The notes beneath the pieces were generated by a model. That model was not told the DNA's origin and searched no databases. It was given only the letters and a program-made list of their open reading frames with translations. The position numbers and the translations under genes were made by a program. A stretch of 64,000 nucleotides of DNA from Coprinellus micaceus (lineage: Eukaryota; Basidiomycota; Agaricomycetes; Agaricales; Psathyrellaceae). Positions 24,815 to 37,089 of the stretch are shown one piece after another (position 1 is the first letter of the stretch; each line of letters starts with the position of its first letter). The DNA is taken from positions 62,001 through 126,000 of the forward strand of contig OX596341.1 of assembly GCA_951394405.1 (NCBI GenBank), written 5' to 3'.

Positions 24815-26263
24815 ATGCTCGAACCGAAACCACACCCTGAGCCCCACATCCACAAACCTCCGACTACGCTTGAGCAAACCCCGACGACGAAGGTTCACAC
24901 CGCGCACCACACTTCCCACCCCTCCCGCAGCGCAGAAAGAACGTTCAAGGAGTTCGTCGAGTCGATCATGCTAGGGGAGGAGTTCGTGACGTTCCCTCTG
25001 GAGATGGGTCGGCTCGAGTTTGCGAGGGTTCCGCTTAGGATTGAGGGAGCGCAGACGTTGAGTGTCGAAGGGGACGAGGGGTGGAAGGTTTGGGAGGAGG
25101 TAAAGGTCGCAGTAGGGGGAGAAAGAGCGGAGGACGGGAAGAAGGCCGACGGTAAGTGCGTTGGTGGACCGACGAATGGGACGAGTGATGATTTCGCAAA
25201 GATCGAGCAGAAGGCGCCGGTGGTGATGGGGCGCATGACGCGGTCGATGACCCGGAAAATGGCGCTGGAAAAGGAAGTGAATCAGGTTGCGAAGGGAGGG
25301 ACTGGAAGCGTGACGAAGGGGCCCGCCGTCGTCGAGCCGAATGCTGAGAGGGGGGCCTTGGAGGGAGTGCGGGGCGTCCCCGGAAATCCCAAGGAATCCA
25401 CCCTGCCGCCGCCGTTCGTCGCCCACCCCAAAGTCCTCCCACGGATAGAACCGACATTCTCCAAGTGCACGACCACCTTCGCCTCACTCCCTGTCCACCT
25501 CCGAAATAGCCTCCCATTCACCACGCCCGCCGAGCTCACGGCCTTCTTTCGTACCCATCCGACATCCGACATCTCGAAACTCATCGAATCTGTCCGCGAG
25601 CGCCACCTCTGGACGTTCGCCCTGCGCCACAGTCACGTCCTCCAAACCGACCCCAGACTCCCGTGCCTCGGCTTCCACCCTCCACCTCCGCCATGCGTCG
25701 CCAAAATCAACGCCCTCCGGGTGAGGCTGGAGAACCTGAAAGGCTTCATCCACCAGCTCCGTACGTCGCAGAACTCCATCCCGTTCGTCGAGTACGAATT
25801 CCTCTACCTCGAACGCGTCAAGCTGGAGGAGCGGATCGAGGTGCATGGGCTAGAGTGGTACCAGCACCTCGCGAAGTATGTTGTGGAGTACGACGAGCTG
25901 GTTACGTGGCTTCGGCTCCAATCGCCCATCGATACCTCGAGTGCGGGGACGCTCGAGGAGGCGAGGGGCATCTTGATAGGTGAGGCGAAGGGCATTCGGG
26001 TGAGGAGGGAGGAGGATATCCGGGCGGCGGTTGACATGTTCGTCGGATGGGCGGATACCCAGTACAATGCGATGGGGAGGGAGGAGGTCGCCTCGAGGCG
26101 GAAGGCGCTCCGGAATTGGGTTGCGAAGAAGGGGATATATGAGGCTGAGGAGTCGAAGCGGGAGCGTGAGGGAGGAAAGATGGGAGTGGGGCTCGACGGC
26201 TCGAGAGGGCGTCCACGGAAGCGAGCTCAAGTGGAAGATTTGGCGGAGAGGGCGGGGTCTTGA
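24815..26263 (+). CDS. Single-exon AT-hook protein of unknown function
   Basis: 482-aa open frame from an ATG, without introns and with a GC-rich codon bias unlike most neighbours. The N-terminus is His/Pro/Thr-rich. A central segment has MGRMTRSMTRKMALEKE and other charged helical stretches, then PPPPCVAKINALRVRLENLKGF, likely helical or coiled coil. The C-terminus carries a consensus AT-hook core, RGRPRKR (about residues 465-471), which in known proteins binds the minor groove of AT-rich DNA. This suggests a nuclear, DNA-associated protein. Frames upstream (24495-24814) are in a different phase and were not used. I recognise no other domain; a second function cannot be assigned. Confidence 0.65.
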   Translation: MLEPKPHPEPHIHKPPTTLEQTPTTKVHTAHHTSHPSRSAERTFKEFVESIMLGEEFVTFPLEMGRLEFARVPLRIEGAQTLSVEGDEGWKVWEEVKVAVGGERAEDGKKADGKCVGGPTNGTSDDFAKIEQKAPVVMGRMTRSMTRKMALEKEVNQVAKGGTGSVTKGPAVVEPNAERGALEGVRGVPGNPKESTLPPPFVAHPKVLPRIEPTFSKCTTTFASLPVHLRNSLPFTTPAELTAFFRTHPTSDISKLIESVRERHLWTFALRHSHVLQTDPRLPCLGFHPPPPPCVAKINALRVRLENLKGFIHQLRTSQNSIPFVEYEFLYLERVKLEERIEVHGLEWYQHLAKYVVEYDELVTWLRLQSPIDTSSAGTLEEARGILIGEAKGIRVRREEDIRAAVDMFVGWADTQYNAMGREEVASRRKALRNWVAKKGIYEAEESKREREGGKMGVGLDGSRGRPRKRAQVEDLAERAGS

Positions 26264-27091
26264 GGCTCTGTAGTTGGTCGATGGTGTCGAATGGATGAAG
26301 GATTTGCAGGATTCGCGTTCCCAATGGTTTATCAAAGAGAGACGACGCTCTATTTCGTAGGTGCGGTCTGAAGGAGGTAAGTAACGCGCCTGTTGGGGGA
26401 TTTGAGAACGCACCACTATATCCGCTGCACGTAGCTCACGTCAATCCTCAGCCTCCCTGCATCTGCGATCCATCCGGTTGTTGCACATCGTGCTAACGTG
26501 GCGCTGTGCGGTATGTCGACGGGAGAAGGAGAGTAGGGAATAGGCCTATGGCCGGTCGAAGCTAGGAACCAATCTTGAGTGGCTTTCAGAGTCGGAGGCG
26601 TGCGACATGTCGCAAGATCGGGATCTTCGTCGAGGATAGGTTCGCAAGATTGGGGGATGGCTCTGGGATGCCCGTTAGAGTTCAGCTACGCAAGACTCAG
26701 AGTAGGACCATATATCTCACCGTGTTCACCATGAAACCCTTCCTCAGTTCCCCCAACAGTTCTTTCAAGGACAGGATTGTAAAGTGGTGGCCGATGCCGT
26801 TGACGGGAGGCGTGGAGAAGGTGATAGAAGGGGGCCGACATCATTCTGAGACACAGTCCCATAGAGGTACGGCTCCACGAGGAGAAGAACGTTGAGGTGA
26901 TGGCAGTCGAGGTCGAAAGCGCATGCGGCGCGAGTGCGGCTGATTGACTTGCCGGATTCAGATTTTGCCCCTATGTATGTCGTAAGATCAGCTCTAGAAC
27001 CCCGAGCGCCTGTCCCGAGTCCGCGATTGCCCCTGTCCTCGAGGCAGGCATCCATTTGGGAACACACTCGTCATTGCAGCCGATTCGCAAT
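26264..27091. other. Intergenic region, no gene seen
   Basis: A 106-codon frame at 26575-26895 lacks an ATG start and shows no domain. The right end grades into the promoter of the next F-box gene. Confidence 0.4.
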
Positions 27092-27101
27092 TTAAGCGCC
27101 C
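27092..27101 (+). promoter_or_regulatory. TTAAGCGCCC upstream element, F-box member 3
   Basis: Perfect TTAAGCGCCC ending 132 bp before the ATG. A second conserved block, TCCTAACAGCGTCAAA, follows at about 27147-27162. Confidence 0.58.
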
Positions 27102-27233
27102 AAATCATGTTTGCGCAGGATTGGGCCTTTTATTGATATCCTTCGATCCTAACAGCGTCAAAGTGTGACCAGAACCGCGTCACGATCAGGTTCTCTCGAT
27201 TAGCTAAAGGTCGATAACGAGCATTGACTCCCA

Positions 27234-28945
27234 ATGGCGCCCACGATGTCCAGCGATGCTCCCTCCTTCGAGAAGACCGGACTACCAGAGGACATATGGA
27301 TCGAGGTAGTGCTCCAGGCGGACCCCTTGGATGCCATGGCGTTATCGCAGGTGCGTCAGTCATGCATGCCCCTCAGCGAAGCTGAGATATGCCCAGACCT
27401 GCATGGTCCTGCATACCCTATTATCCCAAAAGCCCATTTGGAAGGCAATCTTGCGGGAGGTGATGCGGAAGAATGGACCTTTCATCGTGTCGTACTCCCT
27501 CGACGACCTCACCGTTGATGAGCTCCAACATGCAGCGACACGAGCAGAGCGATGGAGGAGGTTCACGACAACCACCCCGTCCTCCACGCGTAACATGGAC
27601 ACCACGCTCGAAATCGCCAAAGTATCTAGGGACTGCTCTGTCGTGGTGAGACGCCATACCAACGGAGCATTCAGGTACCGGTTTATCTCGGGAGGACGCT
27701 TCCTCCTTATGTCTGGCATCAGGCAGGATGGCGAGGGTCCTTCTCAAACTTCCATCGCCGAGATGACTCTCTGGGACCTCGGCTCGCACAACCCCCTGCC
27801 CAGCGTGGAACCTATCCTGGTCGCATCCTACGTGATAACAAGGGGGTTCTTTCCACCTAGCCGGAGGCTCCAGCTGGAGGTCGACGTCTGCGTAGCTAGT
27901 GAGACTCGGCTCACGGTTGTCGCTTTGTTCACTGGTATGGGCGAGGCCTCACAAACGTGAGTGGTGTCGTCCCATCGTTGACAATGCCTGATGTTCTTGG
28001 TCATTAGCATGACGGTATTTAGTCTGTCGTTGGAGAGCCAGGAGAGGCATTTCAACGTCATTAGAACCATCGGATACCAGAGTAAGCTCTCCGGAAAACC
28101 CGTCATCAACGGACATTATGTCCTCTTCGTGATGTCCCCTCTGTTCTTCCTGTGGAATTACGTGGACTCCCGCATGTGTGTTTGGCAGTCTCCCCATTCA
28201 CGTGGGGGAGTGAAGGTGAGGTCGACTCACCCTTGCGTTTCATCTTGATTCGTCATACTGATCACATCGGCAGGATACTTTCGTCAACGAATCTTACGTC
28301 GTCTCAATTCTGGAAGATGGGGTTCGAGCATGGGACATATCGCAGCTCGGCGTGCACCCCCATTGCGAAATGAACCACCCCACGGTACCAGCTATTGAAC
28401 CTCACCTATTTCTGCCCGCACCCTGGTTGCCTACTCCCCGAGGAGCCTACGCAATTCCCACGAAGTTACAAATCGTCCCCTCCACCACCACAAACTCTAG
28501 CTCCATCCTATTCGACGTCGCAACTTCCTACCTTTACATACCACCTGGACCTTTCGACAAATCCTTAGTCTTCAGATATGAGTTAACTATCACCAAGAAC
28601 ACAGTCGCAATTGAAGGAGCGTTGATCCTCAAAGGGGCGGGACACTTCCCGCACAACTCATTTCATATCCTGCCATGGCCCTCGGTGGGAATATGCAGGA
28701 ACCCAGAAGAGGCGACGAACGGTGTGCGACTGTGTTCTTATTGCCCTGTGGAACCGCGCCTTCCCCATCCCACTCCAACCCCAGAGAAAGATGTAGTGTC
28801 TGCAACGCCAGTCGTTCTTACCCCCCTGGACTACGGATGGCCGGTGGCTTCCTGTGCCTTGTCCGGTCGCGTCATTTACCTTCGTATACCAGCTGGCCAG
28901 CCAGATGAGGCAGGGGACCTCATATGCGCCGATTACATATCCTAG
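27234..28945 (+). CDS. F-box-like protein with degenerate propeller half (family member 3, intact)
   Basis: Exons 27234-27350, 27397-27956, 28008-28215 and 28274-28945 join to 518 aa with introns in phases 0, 2 and 0. The F-box-like core LPEDIWIEVVLQADPLDAM...LSQ is completed after intron 1 by TCMVLHTLLSQKPIWKAIL. Further family blocks are SYSLDDLTVDELQHAATR, FISGGRFLLMSG, MTLWDLGSH, FFLWNYVDSRMCVW and VSILEDGVRAWDISQL, then YELTITKNT...LILKGAGHFP and the conserved C-terminus ATPVVLTPLDYG...ASCALSGRVIYLR...ICADYIS. The repeated (L/V)WD(L/I) and LWN signatures point to a beta-propeller-like half. It is the best template for the family. It lies in tandem with member 4, with only 343 bp between them. 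Confidence 0.85.
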
Positions 28946-29156
28946 TTTATCCACCTCGCCGTGCTGCATTTTCGTTTATGTCGCTTTTGATTGAAATGTT
29001 AAAAACCCGATGATATGCAATTGCTTCAGAATGGCAGATTGGATAGCTTATACACCCTCTGGTCCTATGTCTCAGCCCGTCCGTCCCGTTCGAAGGTTGG
29101 ATGGAACACGTGGTCCCCCAGTTCAAATTGTCAGACAGGTCGGAGTTGATTTTAAT

Positions 29157-29166
29157 TTAAGCGCCC
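29157..29166 (+). promoter_or_regulatory. TTAAGCGCCC upstream element, F-box member 4
   Basis: Perfect TTAAGCGCCC ending 122 bp before the ATG, with TCCTAACAGGCCCAAA at about 29212-29227. Confidence 0.55.
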
Positions 29167-29288
29167 AGCCTATATTTGCGCGGGATTGTGGGTCGCGTTG
29201 ACAGCTTTCAATCCTAACAGGCCCAAATCGTGACTCCCCCCACGGCACGATCAGGTTTTCTCAAGTCTGTACCTTCATTTCAAACTTC

Positions 29289-31007
29289 ATGTCTCACAGA
29301 AATGCTACCGACGCCCAGTTCTGTGAGGATATAGGGCTCGCCGCGGACGTATGGATCGAGATCGCGTTGAACTCAGACCCGCTGGACGTCATCTCTTTAT
29401 CGCAGGTGCGTTCCAATTTTTGGACGATATTGGATGCTCGGAATGCTGAGGCGTGTCCAGACGTACAAGGGCTTACACGACCTCCTCTCCCAAAACCCCG
29501 TTCGGAATTCGATCTTGCGTCTGGTGGTGCGCACGGAGGGCCCCTTCATCGTGTCGTACTCCGTGGACGATCTCACGCCCGATGAGCTCCAATGAGCAGC
29601 CACTCGGCCTCATCGATGGAGGAGGTTGATAACGAAGAGACCGGTGGCGGGATCGCCGCGCATGGAGTCCAGTTCCATAGTCTCCAAAGTAGTGAGAAAC
29701 TGCTCCGTGATTCTGAAGCCTCGAGGATCATTCAATCACCGCATAGTCCCTGGAGGACGGTTCCTTGTTCTCGCTGGAACCAGACTTGAAGGGCGTGGAC
29801 CCGAGAGTGAGGAAGTCGCGGAGGTGACGCTCTGGGATCTTGGCCCTTGCAATACCCTCCCCACCGTCGAACCCGCCCGGGTCGCGTCTCACTTGATCGC
29901 CACCCCATCCGAGTCGTCGGATCTCAACTTTGACCTCTGCGTGGCTAGGGAAACAACGCTCAGGGTGGTAGCGTTTGTCAATGGGACAAATGATGGTACA
30001 TGGTCGTGAGTTTCATCCCGCTCCGTCTTTATCCTCCCAACCGTCTCATCATGTGCGGTCCTGCAGGTTCACTGCGACTGTGCTCGAGTTGCAGTTACAG
30101 AGCGAGGAGAGAGAAGTCAGCACTGTATCAACCCTTGAGCTCGGGGATTCCATCCTTGGCGATCCCCTCATCTGTGGCGATCACGTCTTGTTCCTTTTTC
30201 GAGGAGGATTTATACTCTGGAACTACGTCAATTCCCGCGTATGCCATTGGCGTTCCACCCATCGTCCGACAGGGGACATGGTAAAGGGCTAACAAATACA
30301 TCTACCAAGTCGAGCACTGACCGCTCTGGTAGAATAATCTGGTGACGGGCCACTGTGCTGTCTTGATTCTAGACAACCGAGTGCTGGTGTGGAATATACC
30401 GCAATTGAACATGCGCCCACAAAACGAACTCGATGTTACATCTGCACCTATGCTTGGGCCGCACCTGGTTTTGTCTGGACCTTGGGGCTTCACGCCTGTG
30501 GAGTCTTTTGCAGTCCCCGTGAATATACGTCACATCCCATCTACAACCGAGGACACCGACACGATCATATTTGACCTCAGGATCGCCAATGCACTCCACA
30601 GGCGGGGAGACGTTACAACAGTGCTTCGTTATCAGCTAACCCTTTGGCAGCCCTCGTACAACACAGGGGAAGTGGTTGACCTCGTAGGGGCGGGTTACTT
30701 TCCACAGGGTGACCATGGGGTCGAATTCTGTCCCTCCGGGTTGTGCTGGAAGCCATCGGGGGGCGATGTCCAAGTGCATTCATACTACCCCGTTGAACGA
30801 CGCTTCCCGCCCGATTCCTCTCCGAGCTTCATTAACAAGATCTCAATGAGGACTCCCATCATTTTGGCGCCCATGGACTTTGGATGGCCGGTGACATCGT
30901 GCCCCTTGTCCGGACGAGTTCTTTATCGTCGTCGTAGCGCAGTCACTGGTGACGAGGACCAAAGTGTGATAACCACCGATATCATTTGTGTCGATTACCT
31001 CTCCTAG
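29289..31007 (+). pseudogene. F-box/propeller family member 4, one in-frame TGA
   Basis: Exons 29289-29405, 29461-30005, 30067-30280 and 30333-31007 keep the family structure and frame (516 codons), but exon 2 contains TGA at 29593-29595, between SYSVDDLTPDELQ and AATRPHRWRRL. At this point the paralogues read ELQHAAT or LQRAAT. Everything downstream is open, including IVPGGRFLVLAG, VTLWDLGPC, ILWNYVNSRVCHW, VLILDNRVLVWNIPQL and ICVDYLS. The F-box part before the stop is diverged too (TYKGLHDLL instead of TC-x-x-L). Most likely a recent pseudogene; a truncated product of 96 aa containing only the F-box-like part is the alternative. Confidence 0.82.
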
Positions 31008-34000
31008 TCTACGTCGTTGTATCATGTCCTCGCGTCACTAGCTCCCGACTCCCTATGAAGGATGCCCTAGATTGAGGAAGGCGGTCTCTCACCAAGCTCC
31101 GATCAAAGACGAATGACTGTACCATTGCTCACCAGATGACGATCGACGGACAGTACGGTTGTAGTCCTGGAGAATCGAGAGAGGAACTGAACTAGTGCTG
31201 CCCATCCTGGGACGTCGGAGTCTGGTGTCGGCTTCAGCGAGTTGCTGAGGCGGCGGCGGGTGACGTAGACTTCGAGCCGGTCTACCGCTCGCTGATCCCA
31301 GGCTTTGCCAATGTAATACTAGTTACAGGGACGCGTCAGCGAACTTTTCGATTGGAACGTGTGCATCCGAATACGTAGACCCCTCCCTCGCGAACGAGCC
31401 CGTGACAAGGCAGAGTAAGAGGACGACTATCTCCGCAGCCCATTAGCGAGCTCACGGGTCGGAATAGCTAACAGCCACTCACCCGTTCATCCATCCCAAG
31501 GACGCTCGTGCGTTCAGGAAGCCCCTCTTCCACACTCATATCCGCTCCACAGGGAGGCGGGACGCCGAGAGAGGTAGGAAGGTAAGTAAGTGATGCTTGG
31601 TCGAGCACGTGTCTACGAGGTAAGCCACGGGGGTGAATCGAACTAACGGCGGTGAGTGCACCCAAATCGCATTAAAGCGGATGATCTGTGGGAGGTCAAC
31701 GGTTTAATTCGTCAGATCTAATAGGACAACGAACGACGTGCTACGTATCCTGTGCAAACGCACACTTCCGACCAGAAGTACCACACTCAACGCGGTGGCT
31801 CAGGTCCACTGCAACCTAGGTTATCGGCCTGCTGAGTCGACGGACGCTGAGAATGAGGGGCAGAGTAGCAAGTTGAGAGGCGATAGGTCGTCGTTGGGTA
31901 CTGCGGTGCATAATGTCTACTCAAAATCCCCCGCGTAAACACGAAAAGCTGAGAAGCTAGGAAGAAAGATACGTACCTGATAGAATTACTCCTTCGAAGC
32001 CGCTATTCAGAGTGACAGATAAAGCGGGGGAAATCGTGCCAGTGCTGCCCATCGTCAATTATTTGGGCATCTAGCTGCGAGGTGACGCAATCGTATGGAA
32101 GGACCTGACTGTGAAGAAGAGCCTCATGTCGAAAGTGTTGAGTCAGGTCAGGACGGCGAGGAGAGTTCTGCACAAGACGAACTCTGAATGCACGTCGAAT
32201 CGCTTCGTATCCTCGACCCGCCTTCTAGCCCACCCATTCTACGAGATCCAAGCCCCCAAGCCCGCCGACATCCCACCTCGATTCGCGCATAAACCAGGCC
32301 AAGCGACACCAGTTCGACAAGTCTCGTTGCCTGCTATGACGTGCGGTCGAGATCAGGTTCGTCGAACCCAAGCGTAAGGGCACTTTGGCTCAAACCACAG
32401 CGGTGGTAATGGCGGGGATGAGACTGCGCGGGTTCAGTTAAATGGACATCCTGGTTCAAGGAAGAATTCAGATGCGAGCTCTGCCCAATCAGGACGCCCG
32501 CCAAGAGTCGGGATTCCCACGCACGTGCCCCGCCTTGAGTGACCCCATCTACCGACTCTTGCAGGATCGGCCGCCTAAAGCTGGTCTCTCGCATGGCCAG
32601 GGGAGTAGAGTAGACTTCAGGGCGTCTTCTGGGAAGGTCTCCTGCCGGGGCATGTCATGGTATATGGGCGAGCGACTGTGGTATGAGACACAACCGATTA
32701 ACCCGCTGGGTGGAAGAGATATACCAGTTAGACAAACTTCGGATAGGTTCCACGGCCTTTGATAAATTTGCGCTGCCGTTGAGAAATTTATGCGCCAACG
32801 AGACATGACCCGGTTCAAGCAGGACTTCACAGTTCTGACGACAAGAAGCCAAACCCATCTTCCCTCTACCAATCGAATTCCGCCTCGAGATCAGTGTGCA
32901 AGGTATCAGAAAGCGTAGCTATTGGGTTATTCGTCGCCGAGGAGAGGTGAGAAGAAGTGAAGAATATGGAATCGAAGGTGTTCGATGACCCAAAGGCTAA
33001 CGGCAATCGCCGAGAACGGCATCATCTACATGGCAATGCCCACTATCCAGCTCCCAGCCATTGAGGGAGAAGGAGATACATAAAATTAATTCATTAATCC
33101 CCTTTCCCTACCCATATCTTATCTTCTTAGAAGCAAGCCCCGAGCTCAATTGCGATCTTCCTGTGGATGTGAGACGCAGCGGGGACCTTTTCAGTACGCA
33201 CCTCAGGGAAGGCACAATCGGCAAGGCAGACCCTACATCGTCCACGGCACATGACACCGTATGACTCGGAGCATGAGAGATATGATGGGGTTCTAGAGCG
33301 ATTAGGGACCACCGCTCGAGTGGTGGGCGAATAAATGAGTGGGACGAAGACGTAGAGCCAGGCTTCCGAGAAGTCCTCCCCATCGTAGTGGGCGGCTATA
33401 TATAGACAGCGGAAACCAGCTCTGACGCTATTCTTGTGGTTCGCGAACCCCCGAGGAATCTTCCTTCTTCCTAGCGAATAGAACTTCATCTGTAACGCAT
33501 ATTCCAACACAAATGTTTGTCGCCGTCAAAGGCCAGTCTAGAAGCACATCCAAAGGGTGCAATGGAAGCTGTCTCGTATTTCTGAAACGAAACACCAACG
33601 AAACACTGACTGGAACCTCCATTTACAGCATCCCCGACAGGGTGGACTATACTTAACCAACAGCTTCTAAAACAATATCAATACGCCTTCTGCGCACGAG
33701 GATAACGATTAGCCCCCGTGTACCAGCGTCAGCCAAATAGGTCAAAGGGCTCTCCATTACCCCCGGCGTATCTTCTCTGTATCTTCTCTTCAGAGCCCAA
33801 TCGCAAACATTAGGACTCCTGAGGCACTAGCGACCTGACCTCCAAAGCCCACAAATCACCGGCCACCCCTACGGCTGATTATTACCCAGTACTGATGTAC
33901 AGCAGATTGAAATAGAAGGGAAGATCCCTTCGTTGAGGGCTCCAAGCCCGACCATGGGCGCTATCAAGCGAACCTGATCCTGAACGCTGATCCCAGTAAT

Positions 34001-37000
34001 CCATCACCCTCCATTTCCAATCGCTGTACAGAAAGGAGCGTTAGCCCGGAGGACGGATACGCGGTGCCTTGTGTACTCACTCGGTGAGCAGAGATACCAT
34101 AGCCGAGGCACCGACATCCGGCAACTTTGAACGCTTATCGCCCGACCCGCAGGTGTCGGCGATGATCCACCCCCACAGTCAGGTGGCAGAGCCTACCGGA
34201 AGAATAGGCGAAGGTGTGGAGACGTTGGAGAATCTCATTCTACCAACACCCCACTTACGCTTCTCGGGAATAAGGCTGAGAATAGCATGTTAGCACCGCT
34301 CAACCACTTCTTGCGAAAGCGCCGCCGATTCTCAATGGAGAAAGGGGTGCGCTTTCGCAGATATCTGGGTCGGTGCTTTGCCTCCCGACCATTCAACGGA
34401 AGGATATACCGAGCGCACGTGTCGCAGTGGTCTACCGCTGGGACTTTTCAAGGTAGGGGTGGAATTAAAGAGCGAGCCAAGGTACTCGTGCATCAGCAAA
34501 CGTGAGGAGGAAGAGCTAGGTCTTTGAACTTACCAACTCTTCGCATAGCATCGGCATATTTCAAATGAGGAGCACGTAGCCACCGTAGCCCCTCGGAATG
34601 GTTCTTTCGAAACGATGTATTGAGGGGAAAAGGGGGTTCTCTCCCAAGCGAGGATGTGGAACGGTTTGACAACGATGTTCGCCGCGCACAGGCACCTACC
34701 TGCTCGTGACGGATATCGGTCTCCAACCTGTACACAGCGTCGTTTGTGTTGAGGACCTGCTGACCTGAACTTCGAGGTGTCTGGGGGACTCTGTGAGAAG
34801 TCGTGGTGGAGCTTCGGTGGGCCCACGGTGGAGTGCCACGTTACGCGTAGCAGTAGTGCGTACGGTGAACTTGGAGGCGATCAACCGTCTCCACGTTGCA
34901 GCCCGCTCCTGCGATACACGATAGTGTCACGTTCCCTCTTCAGATTGTATAGGAGGTCCCCGTTGGAGAAAGTCGGTTCGACTCGTCGAGAGGCCCTCCG
35001 CATGGGATGTAACGCTCCGTCGACGAATATATTGCCTTCACGAAATCGTGAGCCCTTGATCAAGATACGTCAGAGGGCCAGTCAGAGAACGATCAAGGAA
35101 GAAGATTGGACCCACTATGCGGCTTTTCGTAGCTTCTAGGGTCGCTCTCTACACCAACGTGTGACGTGTCTTCGCACCTCCCGACAAGGAGGGATCGAGG
35201 AGAAGAAGCGCCCACACAAGTTGACACGATTCGTAGATGAAGCTGGTTCGTTTCAGGCGTAGATATCGCTGCGGGCACGCCGACCCGCTTTCCAGACCAG
35301 GTGTTGTAGAGGGGATAAGGGGAGGAGATGGTAGCCATGAGCGCCCGGTTAGCTGAACATGGTGGTTCGAGGAAGAGACGACCAGATGATGTCACCGAGG
35401 CTGTGCGGACGGCATTGTCGGCATAGCGGTATTCCCACATCACGCTACTTGGGGGGGTCGACTGCATGGCAAACCTCTTTCGAACCACCCCGAATATCCT
35501 CTCCAAGACTGTTGAGATATCTGGATAGAGAGATATCAGACATGCTTTGTTTTCGAGAACCAACCCTCCACGATGCTCTATGTGCATCTAATCTTCTTCA
35601 TGACAGGCTGCAACTCAACTGCGATCGTCCCAATGAACAAGGGACAGTTGCGGTGATCCTTGATTCCCAAATGACAGATAAACGCCCTTTCTCTGATTGC
35701 TACTCAATTTAGAGGAAGCGTGAAAAGGAAGGTTCCCTTTCCTTGAAGCCCGAGCCTGGGCGGCGACACCAGAGCAATCAGGGGTCTAAGAACCTGATGC
35801 GCTAGGCTGATCGCGCGATGATCCATCAACGTTCCAGCTGCGTATACGCCGAGCGGAAGAACATTGCGCTAGGTGCAATGGTGTGGTAGCAATCCAAATT
35901 ATTATTAGAGATTCAATGAGTTTGGATGGAGATAACCGATATCGACGCCGTTGTGTACGCATCATGTCGGGACAACGGGCGCTTATTTCATCCCAGCTGA
36001 ACACACCGCTATGCTCGTCATGAGCCTGTACCCGAGAGACCCCGAGTCTGTGCGGTGCCCTATTTATAGAGGTGGAGGTGTGTGGAAGGGTTCATACGTC
36101 TAAAAATGATTCCGTTGACCCAACGACACCAGCGGAGGTGCGCCCTCGTGTTTCCTGAATGTCAATCCATGAGGCGGATGTCGTTTTTATTCTGCGTTTT
36201 TATTTGTGGCGCTGGACACGGGGGAGTAGATTCTGACGGAAGATTATCTGATAACGGTGAGAGGTCCACACTCCGACGGGTCCAGGTAGAGGCGCTGTCA
36301 CTTGGCCTGCTTTGCGCCGCCACATGGTCCGTGCGATTAAGGCGAATTCGGGACTCCGCCTCACTCCTCTTCCTTCTAAGGGTGATCGTGGACGGGAATA
36401 CTGATAATGGCGGTCGTTGACGTACACGATGCGTTCTTTCTTGCGGGACAGTGAATCTACGACATCGGTCCCGCACCCTCGCGACTCGGGCACGTCATCA
36501 GGGACTTTACGATTGATACTATCCCAAGAGCATTGCTCGGCCAGCCTTGGCGTGTAGATCATTGAGCCTGATAGGCTGGACTTGGCTTCTATTGCGCATT
36601 TAGAGGGAGGGCGCCGAACCGAGGTGGCGTGAAAGCCCGGTTGCACAAGTCCGCTGAAGCCTGCTCGAGGTAACATCGGAAGATTGGAACCTTCCAAAGA
36701 AACCTTTTTGACATACTGGGCAATCGTCCGAAAAGCCGATAGGCCTTTTCAGGTCTCGGTCCCCCATAATATTGGGGAAGAAAGCGAGGGGGACAACGCG
36801 CCACAGGGTATGATCAGGGCGCGTTCGTTATCAGATTAGATCGTGATTGGATGCCAGCGCTTGGTGTGAGAGCGGCGTTTGTTACGCATCTTCCCTGTAC
36901 GCTGTGCTGAGTCGACTGCCTCCGTTAACCGGAATTCTTCTTATATCAGTGATGTAGGTGATACATTCCACCCGCGTACTTATGTCCTGGGGTTCGTGCA

Positions 37001-37089
37001 CTGGAAGGCCGGTTCCTTGCTCGATTCCTTGAAACGGTCTCCCAGGAACGCCCTCTACCGAGATCAGCGAGCTCCTGGGCATTCACGGC
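31008..37089. other. 6-kb region without recognisable genes
   Basis: Many short overlapping frames occur on both strands, none with a domain I recognise. A diverged repeat pair is visible: about 33118-33170 and 35588-35640 share ATCTTCTT followed by CTCAA-TGCGATC. 33905-34000 and 35710-35830 are weakly similar. An isolated GGGCGCTTA element occurs at 35977-35985. This is probably old transposon debris. Confidence 0.4.

Noticed and set aside
24895..26416. Long minus-strand frames across the AT-hook gene
   Set aside because: Pro/Arg-rich antisense shadows of a GC-rich coding exon.
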